Counted from the stretch's first letter, positions 16,822-25,169 are shown. The stretch: DNA of 64,000 nucleotides from Alphaproteobacteria bacterium (GCA_028281325.1 JANQKC010000010.1:186001-250000); one strand, 5' to 3'. Numbers and translations are program-made. Notes: generated by a model from the sequence alone, not told the origin.

Positions 16822-17657
16822 TCGGTCGTCTTGCCCCCGTCATCACGGCGGCTTTCGCCCGCCACGCCGTCCTTCTCGGCACCACCCTATTCATGGTCAT
16901 GCCGTTCGTGTGGATGGTCAGCCTCTCGTTCAAGTCGCCGGACGAATTCTTCCAAACGCGCTTCGGCCTGTGGCCGGAAACCTTCCATGGGATCGAAAAC
17001 TACACGCGGGCGCTTACGGAAGTGTCGCTTGCGCGGTTCATGGCGAACGGCGCGTTCGTCGCATTGTCCGTGCTGGTCCTGCAGATCCTTGTCGCGGCGC
17101 CATGCGCCTACGCGCTGGCCAAGCTCCGATTTCGGGGATCCGAGGCCCTGTTCGCGCTGGTGCTGATCGGATTGCTCATCCCGCAAGAGGTGCTTGGCCT
17201 GCCGCTGTTCATTCTGTTCCACCTGCTTGGCTTGCTCGACACCTATGCCGCGCTGATTCTCCCTTTTGCGGTATCGCCCTTCGCGATCTTTCTTCTGCGT
17301 CAGTTCTTCAAGACGGTTCCCGACGATATGATCCACGCCGCCAGGCTGGACGGCCTGTCGGAACTGGCGATCGTCTGGCGCATCATGGTGCCGACGGCGA
17401 TGCCCGCGCTCGCCGCCTTCGCGATCCTGTCGGTCATCTCGCGCTGGAACAATCTGTTCTGGCCATCGATCGCCATCAGTTCCGAGGAGTTGATGCCCCC
17501 GACGCTCGGCATCGTCTTTTTCCACAACGAAGAAGCCGGCAACGACTATGGGCCGCTGATGGCGGCCGCCACGCTCGTGGTCGCGCCGCTGATTGTCGCC
17601 TTTCTTGCCGCGCAGCGAAGATTCATCGAAGGCGTCACAATGACCAGTGTAAAGTGA
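16818..17657 (+). CDS. ABC importer permease, MalG/UgpE type
   Basis: The 279-residue partner permease starts with a hydrophobic helix and contains W-M-V-S-L-S-F-K-S-P-D-E near residue 35 and the coupling loop M-I-H-A-A-R-L-D-G-L-S-E-L-A-I-V-W-R-I-M-V-P near residue 175. With the preceding permease it forms the membrane channel. The gene ends 37 bp from the facing aminotransferase gene. Confidence 0.9.
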   Translation: MIGRLAPVITAAFARHAVLLGTTLFMVMPFVWMVSLSFKSPDEFFQTRFGLWPETFHGIENYTRALTEVSLARFMANGAFVALSVLVLQILVAAPCAYALAKLRFRGSEALFALVLIGLLIPQEVLGLPLFILFHLLGLLDTYAALILPFAVSPFAIFLLRQFFKTVPDDMIHAARLDGLSELAIVWRIMVPTAMPALAAFAILSVISRWNNLFWPSIAISSEELMPPTLGIVFFHNEEAGNDYGPLMAAATLVVAPLIVAFLAAQRRFIEGVTMTSVK

Positions 17658-17694
17658 TCGAGCGATCCGCGTTGCGGGGCCGGCGGGCGGCGGC

Positions 17695-18927
17695 TTAGAG
17701 GTCGCCCATGAACCCAGCGAACCTTGCCAACCCCTGGTGAAACTCGTCATCGCCACCGCAAAAGGAAATTCGAACCGCACAATCATCGCCGAACGCCGAA
17801 CCGGGCACGACCGCCACGCCCGTGCGGTCCAGCACGGCCTCCGCGAGCGCCGTCGAGGTCATCGATTCCCTGCCGTTCCGCCGACGACACAATCGCGTTA
17901 CATCCGCATAGAGGAAAAAACCGCCTTCCGGCCGAACGACATGCAAGCCCGGCACCGTCGCGAGCACGTCGAGGGCCCAATCGCGCCGGGCTTCGAGAGT
18001 ATCGAGAATCGCATCTTGATAGGCCCGGACCCCGGCCCGCAGACCACCCAACACGGCAAACTGGGCAAGCGAGTTCGGGTTCGAGGTCGTGTGACTTTGG
18101 AAGGCGTCCACCGCTTGCATGAGCGCCGGCGGTCCCGCCAGATAGCCCAAACGCCAACCGGGAAGCGCCAGCGATTTTGAAAAGGAATTGACGAGAACCA
18201 CATGCCGGTCGGCCCCTGCGACCGTGGTAAATGGGTAGCCGCGCGGCCGGCGATCGAACTGGTAGTCCGCGTATACCTCGTCGAAGACAAGCCAGATGCC
18301 GTTGTCCACCGCAACTTGCGTCAACGCCGCCACGGACTCCGGGGTCAGAACGGCGCCGGTCGGATTATTCGGCGTGTTTACGAGAATCACCTTGGTGGAC
18401 GGCGACAGCGCCGCGACGAGAGCCTTTTCACGGAGGCGATACCCGTCGTCGCGGGTGTCCACAAGGACCGGCTCACCGCCGGCGAGAATGACCTGTTCCG
18501 GAAACGACGTCCAATACGGCACGGGAATAACGACCTCGTCGCCGGGATCGATCAACGTCGAAATCACGTTGAACAACGCCTGCTTCGCGCCGGCGGTAAG
18601 CCCGATCATCGCCTCGCTCCAGTCCGTATCGGTCCGCTCCGACACCATGGCGGCGATGGTCTTGCGCAAGCGCGACAGTCCCAGCGTACCGGTGCTCGAA
18701 GCGTATGGCTGCCGGACCGCGTCCATCGCGGCCGCGCGAACGGCGTCGGGTGGCGCGAAACGCAATTCTCCGGTGGTCAGATCGAATATCCGGTCGCCCG
18801 ACGCCGCGCGCGCCTGCGCGCGCTGCTTCATCGCCAGCGTCTTGGAGGCGGAAACGCGCCGGCTTCGTCGGGCGATCCCAACGCCGGCGTCGACACGAGG
18901 AAACGATCTAACCGTCCCGTCCGTCAT
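17695..18927 (-). CDS. Aminotransferase class I/II, aspartate aminotransferase-like
   Basis: A 410-residue fold-type-I PLP enzyme. It shows the N-terminal G-E-L-R-F-A-P-P region, V-N-T-P-N-N-P-T-G-A, F-D-E-V-Y-A-D-Y and the PLP-lysine motif V-N-S-F-S-K-S-L-A-L-P-G-W-R-L-G-Y, with a C-terminal arginine motif near C-A-V-R-I-S-F. It is the closest of the three aminotransferases in this operon to the ordinary AspC group and keeps all standard motifs. It starts 18 bp after the second aminotransferase. A role in making or breaking an aminophosphonate is plausible from the PEP-mutase-like gene upstream, but unproven. Confidence 0.85.
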   Translation of the reverse strand: MTDGTVRSFPRVDAGVGIARRSRRVSASKTLAMKQRAQARAASGDRIFDLTTGELRFAPPDAVRAAAMDAVRQPYASSTGTLGLSRLRKTIAAMVSERTDTDWSEAMIGLTAGAKQALFNVISTLIDPGDEVVIPVPYWTSFPEQVILAGGEPVLVDTRDDGYRLREKALVAALSPSTKVILVNTPNNPTGAVLTPESVAALTQVAVDNGIWLVFDEVYADYQFDRRPRGYPFTTVAGADRHVVLVNSFSKSLALPGWRLGYLAGPPALMQAVDAFQSHTTSNPNSLAQFAVLGGLRAGVRAYQDAILDTLEARRDWALDVLATVPGLHVVRPEGGFFLYADVTRLCRRRNGRESMTSTALAEAVLDRTGVAVVPGSAFGDDCAVRISFCGGDDEFHQGLARFAGFMGDL

Positions 18928-18945
18928 CGCGATTTTCCGATCCGG

Positions 18946-20136
18946 TCATTGCGGCGCTCCGTGCGAAAGGACACGATCGAGAATCGACAGACCATCGATC
19001 ACCGCGGCGCGACGGGTCGGCGCGCCGAGACAGACCCTGACCGCCTCGGGCGGCGCGCAGGGCGGCACCGCGAAGGCGTCGCTCGACCCGACCAAGACGC
19101 CCGCTTCGCGGGCGGCGGCAACGAAGCCTTGCCGCGACCACGGTTCCGGCAAGCGAAGCCACAAATGCAGGGAACGCGGGTCCGTCTGGTAGGTCCAATT
19201 CCGAAGGGTCTCCGCCGCTGCCGCTTGTCTCGCCTGCGCTTCGTTTCGGACCTCTTCAAGCAGTTTCGCGGCATGCCCGTTACGGATCCAGAGCGAGACC
19301 ATCTCCGCGGATAGCGGCGCCGCCATCCAATGGGTCATGCGGAGCGTCGGACCGAAGGCGTCGATCGCGGCGGCCTCCGTCGGCGCAACGACCAGCGTGA
19401 CGCGAAGCTGGACGGCCAACGGTTTGGCCAGGCTGCACAGATACCAGGTAATGTCCGGCGCGAGAGCCGTCAGCGTTGCCGGCGGCCGGTCCGAGAAGAG
19501 GCCATAGGCATCATCCTCCAGCACCACGACGCCATGACGCCGCGCGATGTCCGCAATCTCACCCTGCCGCTGCACGGACATGTAGGTGGTCGTCGGGTTA
19601 TGGATCGTCGGCATGCAGTAGAGCGCCTTCGGCCGGCGATCCCGGCAGGCCTGCTCGAAGGCGTCCGGCAACAAACCGTCTTCATCCATCGGAACCCCGC
19701 GCAATTCCATTCCCAGCAACCGGGCCAGCGGTTTAACGGACGGATAGGTCAGTCCTTCGGTGAAAAGCAGCGCGCCCGGCCCAACGAGCCGCGACAACAG
19801 CATCAGCAACGCGCTTTGCGTGCCATGCGTCAGCACGACACGCGACGCGTCGGGCGCGCCGCCCAGCCGACGGGCGACCCATTGCGCCGCCGCGTCGCGG
19901 TCCGTATCGACGCCGGTGTATCGATGCGACCTGAACCTCGGCATTATTTCCGGCACGCGGCTCAGCGCAACCAAACCCGACCGGATGGTCTCGTCGCGCG
20001 CGGCGGGGACCGGCGGGATGTCTTGGTAGAAATCCACATGCGTGCCGCTCAAGGCGTCCAATCGAAGGGTATCGTCCGATCCCGGCGCCTCGTGGGCGGG
20101 AACCGAGGGAGCCGTGTCGATTTCCTTATCAAGCAT
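18946..20136 (-). CDS. Aminotransferase class I/II, resembling the catalytic part of MocR/2-aminoadipate enzymes
   Basis: The 396-residue protein has V-L-T-H-G-T-Q-S-A-L-L, Y-C-M-P-T-I-H-N-P-T-T-T, L-E-D-D-A-Y-G and C-S-L-A-K-P-L-A-V-Q-L-R, the last giving the PLP lysine. The P-x-x-Q-N-P-T motif of the group reads P-T-I-H-N-P-T here, and the usual P-G-L-R-x-G-Y after the lysine is changed to V-Q-L-R-V-T-L. It resembles MocR aminotransferase domains but has no winged helix. It shares layout and about the same motif order with the next gene upstream (20201-21337), suggesting an old duplication. Confidence 0.82.
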   Translation of the reverse strand: MLDKEIDTAPSVPAHEAPGSDDTLRLDALSGTHVDFYQDIPPVPAARDETIRSGLVALSRVPEIMPRFRSHRYTGVDTDRDAAAQWVARRLGGAPDASRVVLTHGTQSALLMLLSRLVGPGALLFTEGLTYPSVKPLARLLGMELRGVPMDEDGLLPDAFEQACRDRRPKALYCMPTIHNPTTTYMSVQRQGEIADIARRHGVVVLEDDAYGLFSDRPPATLTALAPDITWYLCSLAKPLAVQLRVTLVVAPTEAAAIDAFGPTLRMTHWMAAPLSAEMVSLWIRNGHAAKLLEEVRNEAQARQAAAAETLRNWTYQTDPRSLHLWLRLPEPWSRQGFVAAAREAGVLVGSSDAFAVPPCAPPEAVRVCLGAPTRRAAVIDGLSILDRVLSHGAPQ

Positions 20137-20200
20137 GTCGATCCTCGCTGTTGAAACAGGGCCCGCCGCCGGCCGCTCAAGCGGCTTCCGTCGACGGCGG

Positions 20201-21337
20201 CTACTTCTGCAGAAGCCGTCGGATCGCCGACAGCCCTTGCCGGAGTTCGTCTTGCGTCGCGGGGCTTCCGGTGCAGACCCGTACGGCGGGCGCGGCCGTC
20301 GACGGATCGATTGCGAACAAGGGGGATGGCCGGATCAGCACCCCGTCGTCCTGCGCCGCCTGCGCGAAGTCGCGCGCGTCCCGCCCTTCCGGCAGGTTCA
20401 GCCACACGTGCAGGGCGTCGTCGTTGACAATCATATCGGCGCCGTCGAGCGCGCGCCGCGCAATCGCTTGACGGTCCGACGCTTCGGCGCGGATCGCGTC
20501 CAGCACTCTCCTCGCGACGCCGTCGCGCACCCACCGGGACACCAAAGCCGCCTGTAACGGCGCGGGAAACCATGTCGACATGGTTCTGAAGCGTTCGAAC
20601 AAAGGCGCGACCGACTGCTCGCTCGGTCCGACCAGATATCCGATCCGCAGACCGGCGGCGACGCATTTTCCGTAGCCGGTGACAAACCAGGCGACGTCCG
20701 GCGCAATCGCCGCAAGCGGCGCCGGCGCGTCCCGCGGCAACAGGCCGTACACGTCGTCCTCGATGATCGAAAGGCCGTTCCGTCGCGCAACCTCGGCGAG
20801 CCGCCGCCGCCGGTCGAGCGGCATTGTCGCCGACGTCGGGTTCTGCAACGTCGGCATACAGAAGAGCGTGCGCGCGCCCGTTTCGCCGCAGACCTTATCG
20901 AGCGCGTCCGGGTCTATCCCATCCGCATCCATCGGCACGCCGACGCAGTCGATACCGAGCGTATCGGCGATCAAGCGTACGCCGTGATAGGTCAGCGCCT
21001 CCGTCAACAACACGCCGCCGGGCGGCACCAATTGCTTCAACAGCAGGAACGCCGCGTTTTGCGCGCCGTTCGTTACAAGAACGCGGCCCATGTCCGGGAC
21101 GGCGCCTAAGCGCTGTTGCATCCATGTACCGGCCACCGCGCGGTCCTCGACGGTCCCGCCAAATCGGTGATTGCGGATAAGACCCGTAAGGTCCTCGTCG
21201 CCGCCGATTTCAATCAGCGTCTTGCCGACCTCGTGTCCAAGAAACGCCGGCGTCGGCGGCGTTGTCCGGGTCAGGTTGATCACGTCATCGGTGGTTGTGC
21301 GATCCGGCGTCCGGTCTGACGGGGTGGCTATCGACAT
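20201..21337 (-). CDS. Aminotransferase class I/II, paralog of the neighbouring gene
   Basis: A 378-residue PLP protein with V-T-N-G-A-Q-N-A-A, F-C-M-P-T-L-Q-N-P-T-S-A-T, I-E-D-D-V-Y-G-L-L and G-Y-G-K-C-V-A-A-G-L-R-I-G-Y-L-V. The lysine motif has G-Y-G-K-C in place of the usual S-x-S-K-x. Like its downstream neighbour it lacks a DNA-binding domain. Its start overlaps the end of the PEP-mutase-like gene by 10 nt, so the two are coupled. Candidate reactions include transamination of a phosphonopyruvate-like keto acid; the substrate is not evident from sequence. Confidence 0.82.
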   Translation of the reverse strand: MSIATPSDRTPDRTTTDDVINLTRTTPPTPAFLGHEVGKTLIEIGGDEDLTGLIRNHRFGGTVEDRAVAGTWMQQRLGAVPDMGRVLVTNGAQNAAFLLLKQLVPPGGVLLTEALTYHGVRLIADTLGIDCVGVPMDADGIDPDALDKVCGETGARTLFCMPTLQNPTSATMPLDRRRRLAEVARRNGLSIIEDDVYGLLPRDAPAPLAAIAPDVAWFVTGYGKCVAAGLRIGYLVGPSEQSVAPLFERFRTMSTWFPAPLQAALVSRWVRDGVARRVLDAIRAEASDRQAIARRALDGADMIVNDDALHVWLNLPEGRDARDFAQAAQDDGVLIRPSPLFAIDPSTAAPAVRVCTGSPATQDELRQGLSAIRRLLQK

Positions 21338-22134
21338 GTCCGCTCCCGTCCCGCGCTTTCCGACACGGCATTCGGCACACGGCGCTGGGCCGCCATCAAC
21401 GGCGGGTTCGCATCCGCCCGGCTAATCACGGCCACTATCGACGGGAGGTCATACGCCGACAGGACCGACGGGCAGGCCGTCGGACCGAGAATCAGCGGCC
21501 AATCCGGCGGCCAGCGGCGCATGATGTCCGTCAACCCCGCGCGCCACAGACCGAGAGGCCGAATCCAAAGCGCGTCGGCGCCGGCCTCCATGGCGGCTTC
21601 AGCCGCGGCAAAGACTCTGTCCCGATCGCGCCGCGCGGATATCGGCGCGGCCAGCGGATCGACGGAGGCGATTAGGAAAAAGCCTTTTCCCGGCATCGCA
21701 TCGTGATTAGAGACCGGATAACGATAACCGGACTGGCGGCCCCTAACCGACCCGCAATCGTCGAGGCAAATACCGGCGACGCCCTCTCCGGCGAGCGCCC
21801 TGACGCAGGCGCTGGCATCGTCCGGATCGGCCTTCATGCCGGTGGCATCCACCAGGACCGGAATATCGACGACATGGCGTATGCAAAGAACGGCCGAGGC
21901 GACGTCCGCCCAGCGCACCCGACGCGCATGCCGACGCGCAAGCTTGTCCGCGATCGACCGGGCCGAGGCCCAGATACCATGGAACCCGGCGCTTTCGGCG
22001 ATCGCGGCGGAAAGCGGATCGTTCGCCGCCATCATGCGGGATAACTCTTCCGAACCGACCACTCGGCGAGCCTTGGCGGCCGCCGTAGCGATGGGATCCG
22101 CGTCCGCTACAGGATTGGTTTTCGTCGGATCCAT
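21328..22134 (-). CDS. PEP-mutase-like protein with altered active-site residues
   Basis: The 268-residue protein belongs to the PEP mutase/isocitrate lyase superfamily: A-A-N-D-P-L-S-A-A-I-A-E-S-A-G-F-H-G-I-W-A-S-A (36-58) matches the first beta-alpha unit. However, the usual D-I-D-T-G-F-G metal site reads V-D-A-T-G-M-K (D96 kept, second Asp replaced by T98). E-D-K-x-F-P-K reads L-D-D-C-G-S-V-R-G-R, and the later A-R-T/V-D/E motif reads I-A-S-V-D. The mutase and hydrolase residues are therefore mostly lost. It heads an operon of three aminotransferases in a phosphonate region. It may catalyse another reaction or be non-enzymatic. GAGGAG lies just upstream of the ATG. Confidence 0.7.
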   Translation of the reverse strand: MDPTKTNPVADADPIATAAAKARRVVGSEELSRMMAANDPLSAAIAESAGFHGIWASARSIADKLARRHARRVRWADVASAVLCIRHVVDIPVLVDATGMKADPDDASACVRALAGEGVAGICLDDCGSVRGRQSGYRYPVSNHDAMPGKGFFLIASVDPLAAPISARRDRDRVFAAAEAAMEAGADALWIRPLGLWRAGLTDIMRRWPPDWPLILGPTACPSVLSAYDLPSIVAVISRADANPPLMAAQRRVPNAVSESAGRERTCR

Positions 22135-22719
22135 CGATCGCTCCTCTATTGCACAAGAGGAGTTTTGACTTGAAAAAGAAAGTCGTCAATAAGACTAGGC
22201 CATATAATCTAAAATATAAATTTGATGTATTCTGTAATATATTATTTTTACTTTGCTTCCGAATATTCATTCCGCAAAAGTAAACAATTAGACAAATAAA
22301 TCCGCACTGCTTCGGGCAAGAGGGCCGCAGTGGAACATTGGCACGTTAAGAGGAGAGCCAAGGCCGCCCGGCGCCAAAGCCCATTGCGAAAGCAGTCTTG
22401 CGCTCCCCTTTTACGATAGCCTTACGAATGCCAGCATCAAGCGCGTACTCGAAAACGGGGCCAAGTTTATCCAAGAATAACAATCGTGCCGTCCGGCTGA
22501 TGCGGGCCGATTTCGCAATTCACAGGCCGGTTCAACTTGCTCTGACAGCGTCGCCTCCGGATGCGATGGGTGACCGTTGGGCGTCTTAGTTCCGCGATCC
22601 GGTTTGCGAGTATATTCTCGAGGCTATATCGACAGTTCATCACGAGGCGAGAATATGCCAGGTCCGGAGTCAACACGTCTGAGGCTCGCATGGGACCACC
22701 TACGCTGGAGGTTGCCGCA
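22135..22719. other. Intergenic gap with an AT-rich core
   Basis: No gene is supported here. About 22155-22305 is markedly AT-rich compared with its surroundings, including ATATAATCTAAAATATAAAT near 22201-22220. It probably holds the promoter of the minus-strand PEP-mutase-like operon. The remainder (22306-22719) has normal composition and only short frames; it leads into the SMR gene. The composition change may mark a recombination border. Confidence 0.5.
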
Positions 22720-23046
22720 ATGGCCTACATCTATCTGAGCGTCGCCATCCTATGCGAGGTTGTCGGCACGACAGCGCTAAAGCTATCCAACGGCTTCACG
22801 CTGCCGCTGCCCTCTCTGGTCACAGTAGTCAGTTACGTAACCGCCTTCTACCTGCTGAGTCTCTGCCTGAAAACCTTCTCCATCGGCTTTACATACGCGA
22901 TCTGGGCCGGTGTCGGGATCGCGCTGATCGCGGGCGTTGGCGTTTTATTCCTGGGGGAGAAGGCGGATCTGCCAGGACTGGTCGGAATCGGCCTGATCGT
23001 GGCTGGGGTCGTTGTGCTCAACGCATTCTCGCGCATGTCCGGCTAG
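22720..23046 (+). CDS. Small multidrug resistance (SMR) efflux protein, EmrE-like
   Basis: From the ATG at 22720 (TGGAGG at 22706-22711) the protein has 108 residues and four membrane helices, the normal SMR size. Y-I-Y-L-S-V-A-I-L-C-E-V-V-G-T-T-A-L-K supplies the essential helix-1 glutamate (residue 14). A-I-W-A-G-V-G-I holds the tryptophan typical of the multidrug rather than guanidinium subtype. It works as an antiparallel dimer exchanging protons for quaternary cations. Earlier in-frame starts would add 53 residues unlike the family. Confidence 0.9.
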   Translation: MAYIYLSVAILCEVVGTTALKLSNGFTLPLPSLVTVVSYVTAFYLLSLCLKTFSIGFTYAIWAGVGIALIAGVGVLFLGEKADLPGLVGIGLIVAGVVVLNAFSRMSG

Positions 23047-23188
23047 AGGCCCGCCGTATTGCAGCCTTTCCCGGCCGCGGCAGCACGAGACCGACACGGA
23101 TTGACCGGCGACCGTCCGAACCGCATAAGCTCGGGTCACCGGCTAAAACGGGGTAACGTGCACGCGGATGAACCGGCTCATACGCGAT

Positions 23189-23794
23189 CTAACGCGTAGG
23201 GCCCTCTTTCAATGCCTCAGGGTCTCTCGCATAGGACCATACCGACGCCGGCGGAAAGTTGCGCAACGTGAAGCCGGTTCTCTTGCCCACAAGACCCAGT
23301 TTCTTAGCGGGAATGGGCGAACCCAGTCCATGCGTAAGAACAAAGAAGGGACGGTTTCGAGGGAGCAAGGACACGATGGTTTCCACCAGACGCTTTTGCG
23401 CCTCAAGCGGCAGCAGCGTGACCGGCAGTTCGCAAACGACGCAGCCAACATTGCCGATTGCCGGCTGCGGCAATAGCTCCTTGATATCGAAGACCGAGCC
23501 TTCGAGAACGGTAACGGCCGGATAGGTCTTCCGGAGAAACTCCGCCATCACGCTGTCAATCTCGACGACCATCAACTTGTCGGCCGGCACCCCGGAAGAG
23601 AGGATCGCCTGCGTCACCGTTCCGGTGCCGCCGCCTATCTCGATGACATATTCGCCGTCGGCGCGGCGCACATGTGCGGCGATCAGGTCGCTTAGCGCCC
23701 GAGATGATGGAAATAGAGACCCTACTCTGGTCGGGTGTGCCAGAAAGCGGCGGAAGAAAAGACCCTTTGCCGTCCCTCCCTCAGATATTTCCAT
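23189..23794 (-). CDS. SAM-dependent methyltransferase, phospholipid N-methyltransferase (PmtA)-like
   Basis: A 201-residue class-I methyltransferase. F-F-R-R-F-L-A-H-P-T-R-V-G-S-L-F-P-S-S-R-A-L precedes the SAM motif V-I-E-I-G-G-G-T-G-T-V-T, and V-V-E-I-D marks motif II. This layout matches the PmtA/KsgA-like family that methylates phosphatidylethanolamine to phosphatidylcholine at the inner membrane. Some relatives act on ornithine lipids or other targets, so the substrate is likely but not certain. It stands alone, with no neighbour transcribed with it. Confidence 0.72.
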   Translation of the reverse strand: MEISEGGTAKGLFFRRFLAHPTRVGSLFPSSRALSDLIAAHVRRADGEYVIEIGGGTGTVTQAILSSGVPADKLMVVEIDSVMAEFLRKTYPAVTVLEGSVFDIKELLPQPAIGNVGCVVCELPVTLLPLEAQKRLVETIVSLLPRNRPFFVLTHGLGSPIPAKKLGLVGKRTGFTLRNFPPASVWSYARDPEALKEGPTR

Positions 23795-24012
23795 CGCGAT
23801 TACCCTATTCCTGTACGAGCGAGTTTTAACGAAGCTAAACGAAGAGATACCAGACTACGAACGCCCCACAGCAATAGGCGGAGTGTGGGGAGGGCTGCAA
23901 ACCAAAAATGATGCTAATGAAGGATTTAGGTCAAAAGCGGGCATCGAATTCGCAAACGGAGTGCTGTCAGTCCAATGCGGCCCAATCTCCAAAATGCCAT
24001 GCAATGACACTT

Positions 24013-24147
24013 TCAAGCGGCCAACAGACGCCACTCGGTCGCCTCGCCTTCGTGACCAACGGCCCGCGACAGGTAGTACGTCTCGCTATTGACCCGCACG
24101 AACACCTCGCCCAGGCGCCATCGCTTTTCCGGATTCCCCCGAACCAT
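24013..24147 (-). pseudogene. Remnant of an IS6-family-like transposase
   Basis: A short frame (about 44 residues) reads K-R-W-R-L-G-E-V-F-V-R-V-N, then S-E-T-Y-Y-L-S-R-A-V-G-H-E-G-E-A-T-E-W. It resembles the first catalytic-Asp region of IS6-type transposases (W-x-L-D-E-V-F-V-K-I-N-G...Y-L-W-R-A-V-D-H-E-G-E). The aspartate of L-D-E is changed to Gly, the second one (V-D-H) is also Gly, and a stop follows at once. No terminal repeats could be identified. The rest of the gap 23795-24304 shows nothing codable. Confidence 0.5.
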
Positions 24148-24304
24148 AACGCCACAACCCGACCGTCATTCAGAAAGTGTCGCCTGCCGGAGACGGTGAA
24201 AACACCAGTCTCCACGCCTACGAATGGGCGCCTATACCACCGCAATGCCGCAGACAATCGCGGGCAGCGAAATCCATATAACTTATTGATATTAAATAAA
24301 ATAG

Positions 24305-24378
24305 TGAAGCCGAGGGGGAGTCGAACCCCTGACCTCTACAATGCCATCGTAGCGCTCTCCCAACTGAGCTACGGTCCC
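24305..24378 (-). tRNA. tRNA-Ala (anticodon GGC), aberrant
   Basis: Reading the minus strand, the acceptor 5' arm is GGGACCG, the D arm is GCTC...GAGC, and the anticodon arm is CTACG-ATGGCAT-TGTAG with GGC at 34-36. The variable loop AGGTC is normal. The T arm is AGGGG-TTCGACTC-CCCCT, whose loop has 8 nt instead of 7. The 3' acceptor CGGCTTC pairs with GGGACCG only with two G-T pairs and an A-C mismatch, and no CCA follows (ACT). It could be a diverged functional tRNA or a decaying copy. Confidence 0.7.
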
Positions 24379-24559
24379 GATCCGTGTCCCAGCGTGGGAT
24401 GCGGTTCCTGCACGGCCTGAGACGCCGCCTGCTTGCTCTACAAGTTCCTTCCGAAAGGCCTGCGTTCGCACAATTGTCCACGGCGGCGGGAAACGTATAG
24501 TGTTTCCGATCACTGCAGCCAACCGTTGAGCAAAAGTCCCGGAAAAGGAGGCCAGCCAA

Positions 24560-25165
24560 ATGTCCGACCAACCGAAATCGTCCATTGCCCCGCCGGAAAA
24601 AAGGGCTGCGGCAATGGAAATGGTCCTCCGGCGCAACAGCGCGCTCCCCGACGGATTCGTACAGGAATTCACGGAGCATGCAGACGACGCGTGGGTCACT
24701 GCCAACGGCGCGCGGATGGTCGCCCGCGCGTGGAGCGAACCCGCGTTCCGCGAACGCATGCTCGCCGACGGCACAGGCGCCGCACGGGAGATGGGGTTCG
24801 ACTTTCCCGAGCATCACCGCCACCTCGTTGTGCTGGAGAACAAGCCGGACATCCACAACGTGATCGTCTGCACGCTGTGCTCTTGTACCGCTTACACCAT
24901 CATCGGCGCCGCGCCGGACTGGTACAAGGACCTGGACTACCGCGCCCGCGTCGTGCGCGAATCCCGCACGGTGCTGCGGGAGATGGGACTCGACTTGCCG
25001 GCCAGCACTGAGATCCGCGTCTGGGACACGACGGCGGACACCCGCTACATGGTGCTGCCCGAACAGCCGCCGGCCACGGAAGGCTGGCCCGCGGAGAAAC
25101 TCGCCGAGATCGTCACGCAGGATTCGATGATCGGCGCCTCGCGGCTCGAAGAGGTGAAAGGATAG
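24560..25165 (+). CDS. nthA: Nitrile hydratase alpha subunit
   Basis: The 201-residue protein converts nitriles to amides together with the beta subunit. The metal claw is V-C-T-L-C-S-C-T, with C104, C107, S108 and C109; two of these cysteines are oxidised in mature enzymes. T at the second claw position is typical of cobalt enzymes (C-T-L-C-S-C), whereas the following T and the later I-R-V-W-D-T-T-A-D-T-R-Y-M-V-L-P segment resemble iron enzymes. AAGGAGG at 24545-24551 sets the start. The beta gene begins 4 bp after the stop. No activator gene follows. Confidence 0.93.
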   Translation: MSDQPKSSIAPPEKRAAAMEMVLRRNSALPDGFVQEFTEHADDAWVTANGARMVARAWSEPAFRERMLADGTGAAREMGFDFPEHHRHLVVLENKPDIHNVIVCTLCSCTAYTIIGAAPDWYKDLDYRARVVRESRTVLREMGLDLPASTEIRVWDTTADTRYMVLPEQPPATEGWPAEKLAEIVTQDSMIGASRLEEVKG

Positions 25166-25169
25166 CGGC

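Noticed and set aside
17658-17694. Rho-independent terminator between the facing permease and aminotransferase genes
   Set aside because: The 37-bp gap is GC-rich but I find no convincing stem followed by a T-run on either strand.
18202-19314. Long plus-strand frame opposite the aminotransferases
   Set aside because: Antisense to two genes with intact PLP motifs; Arg/Gly-rich without domains.
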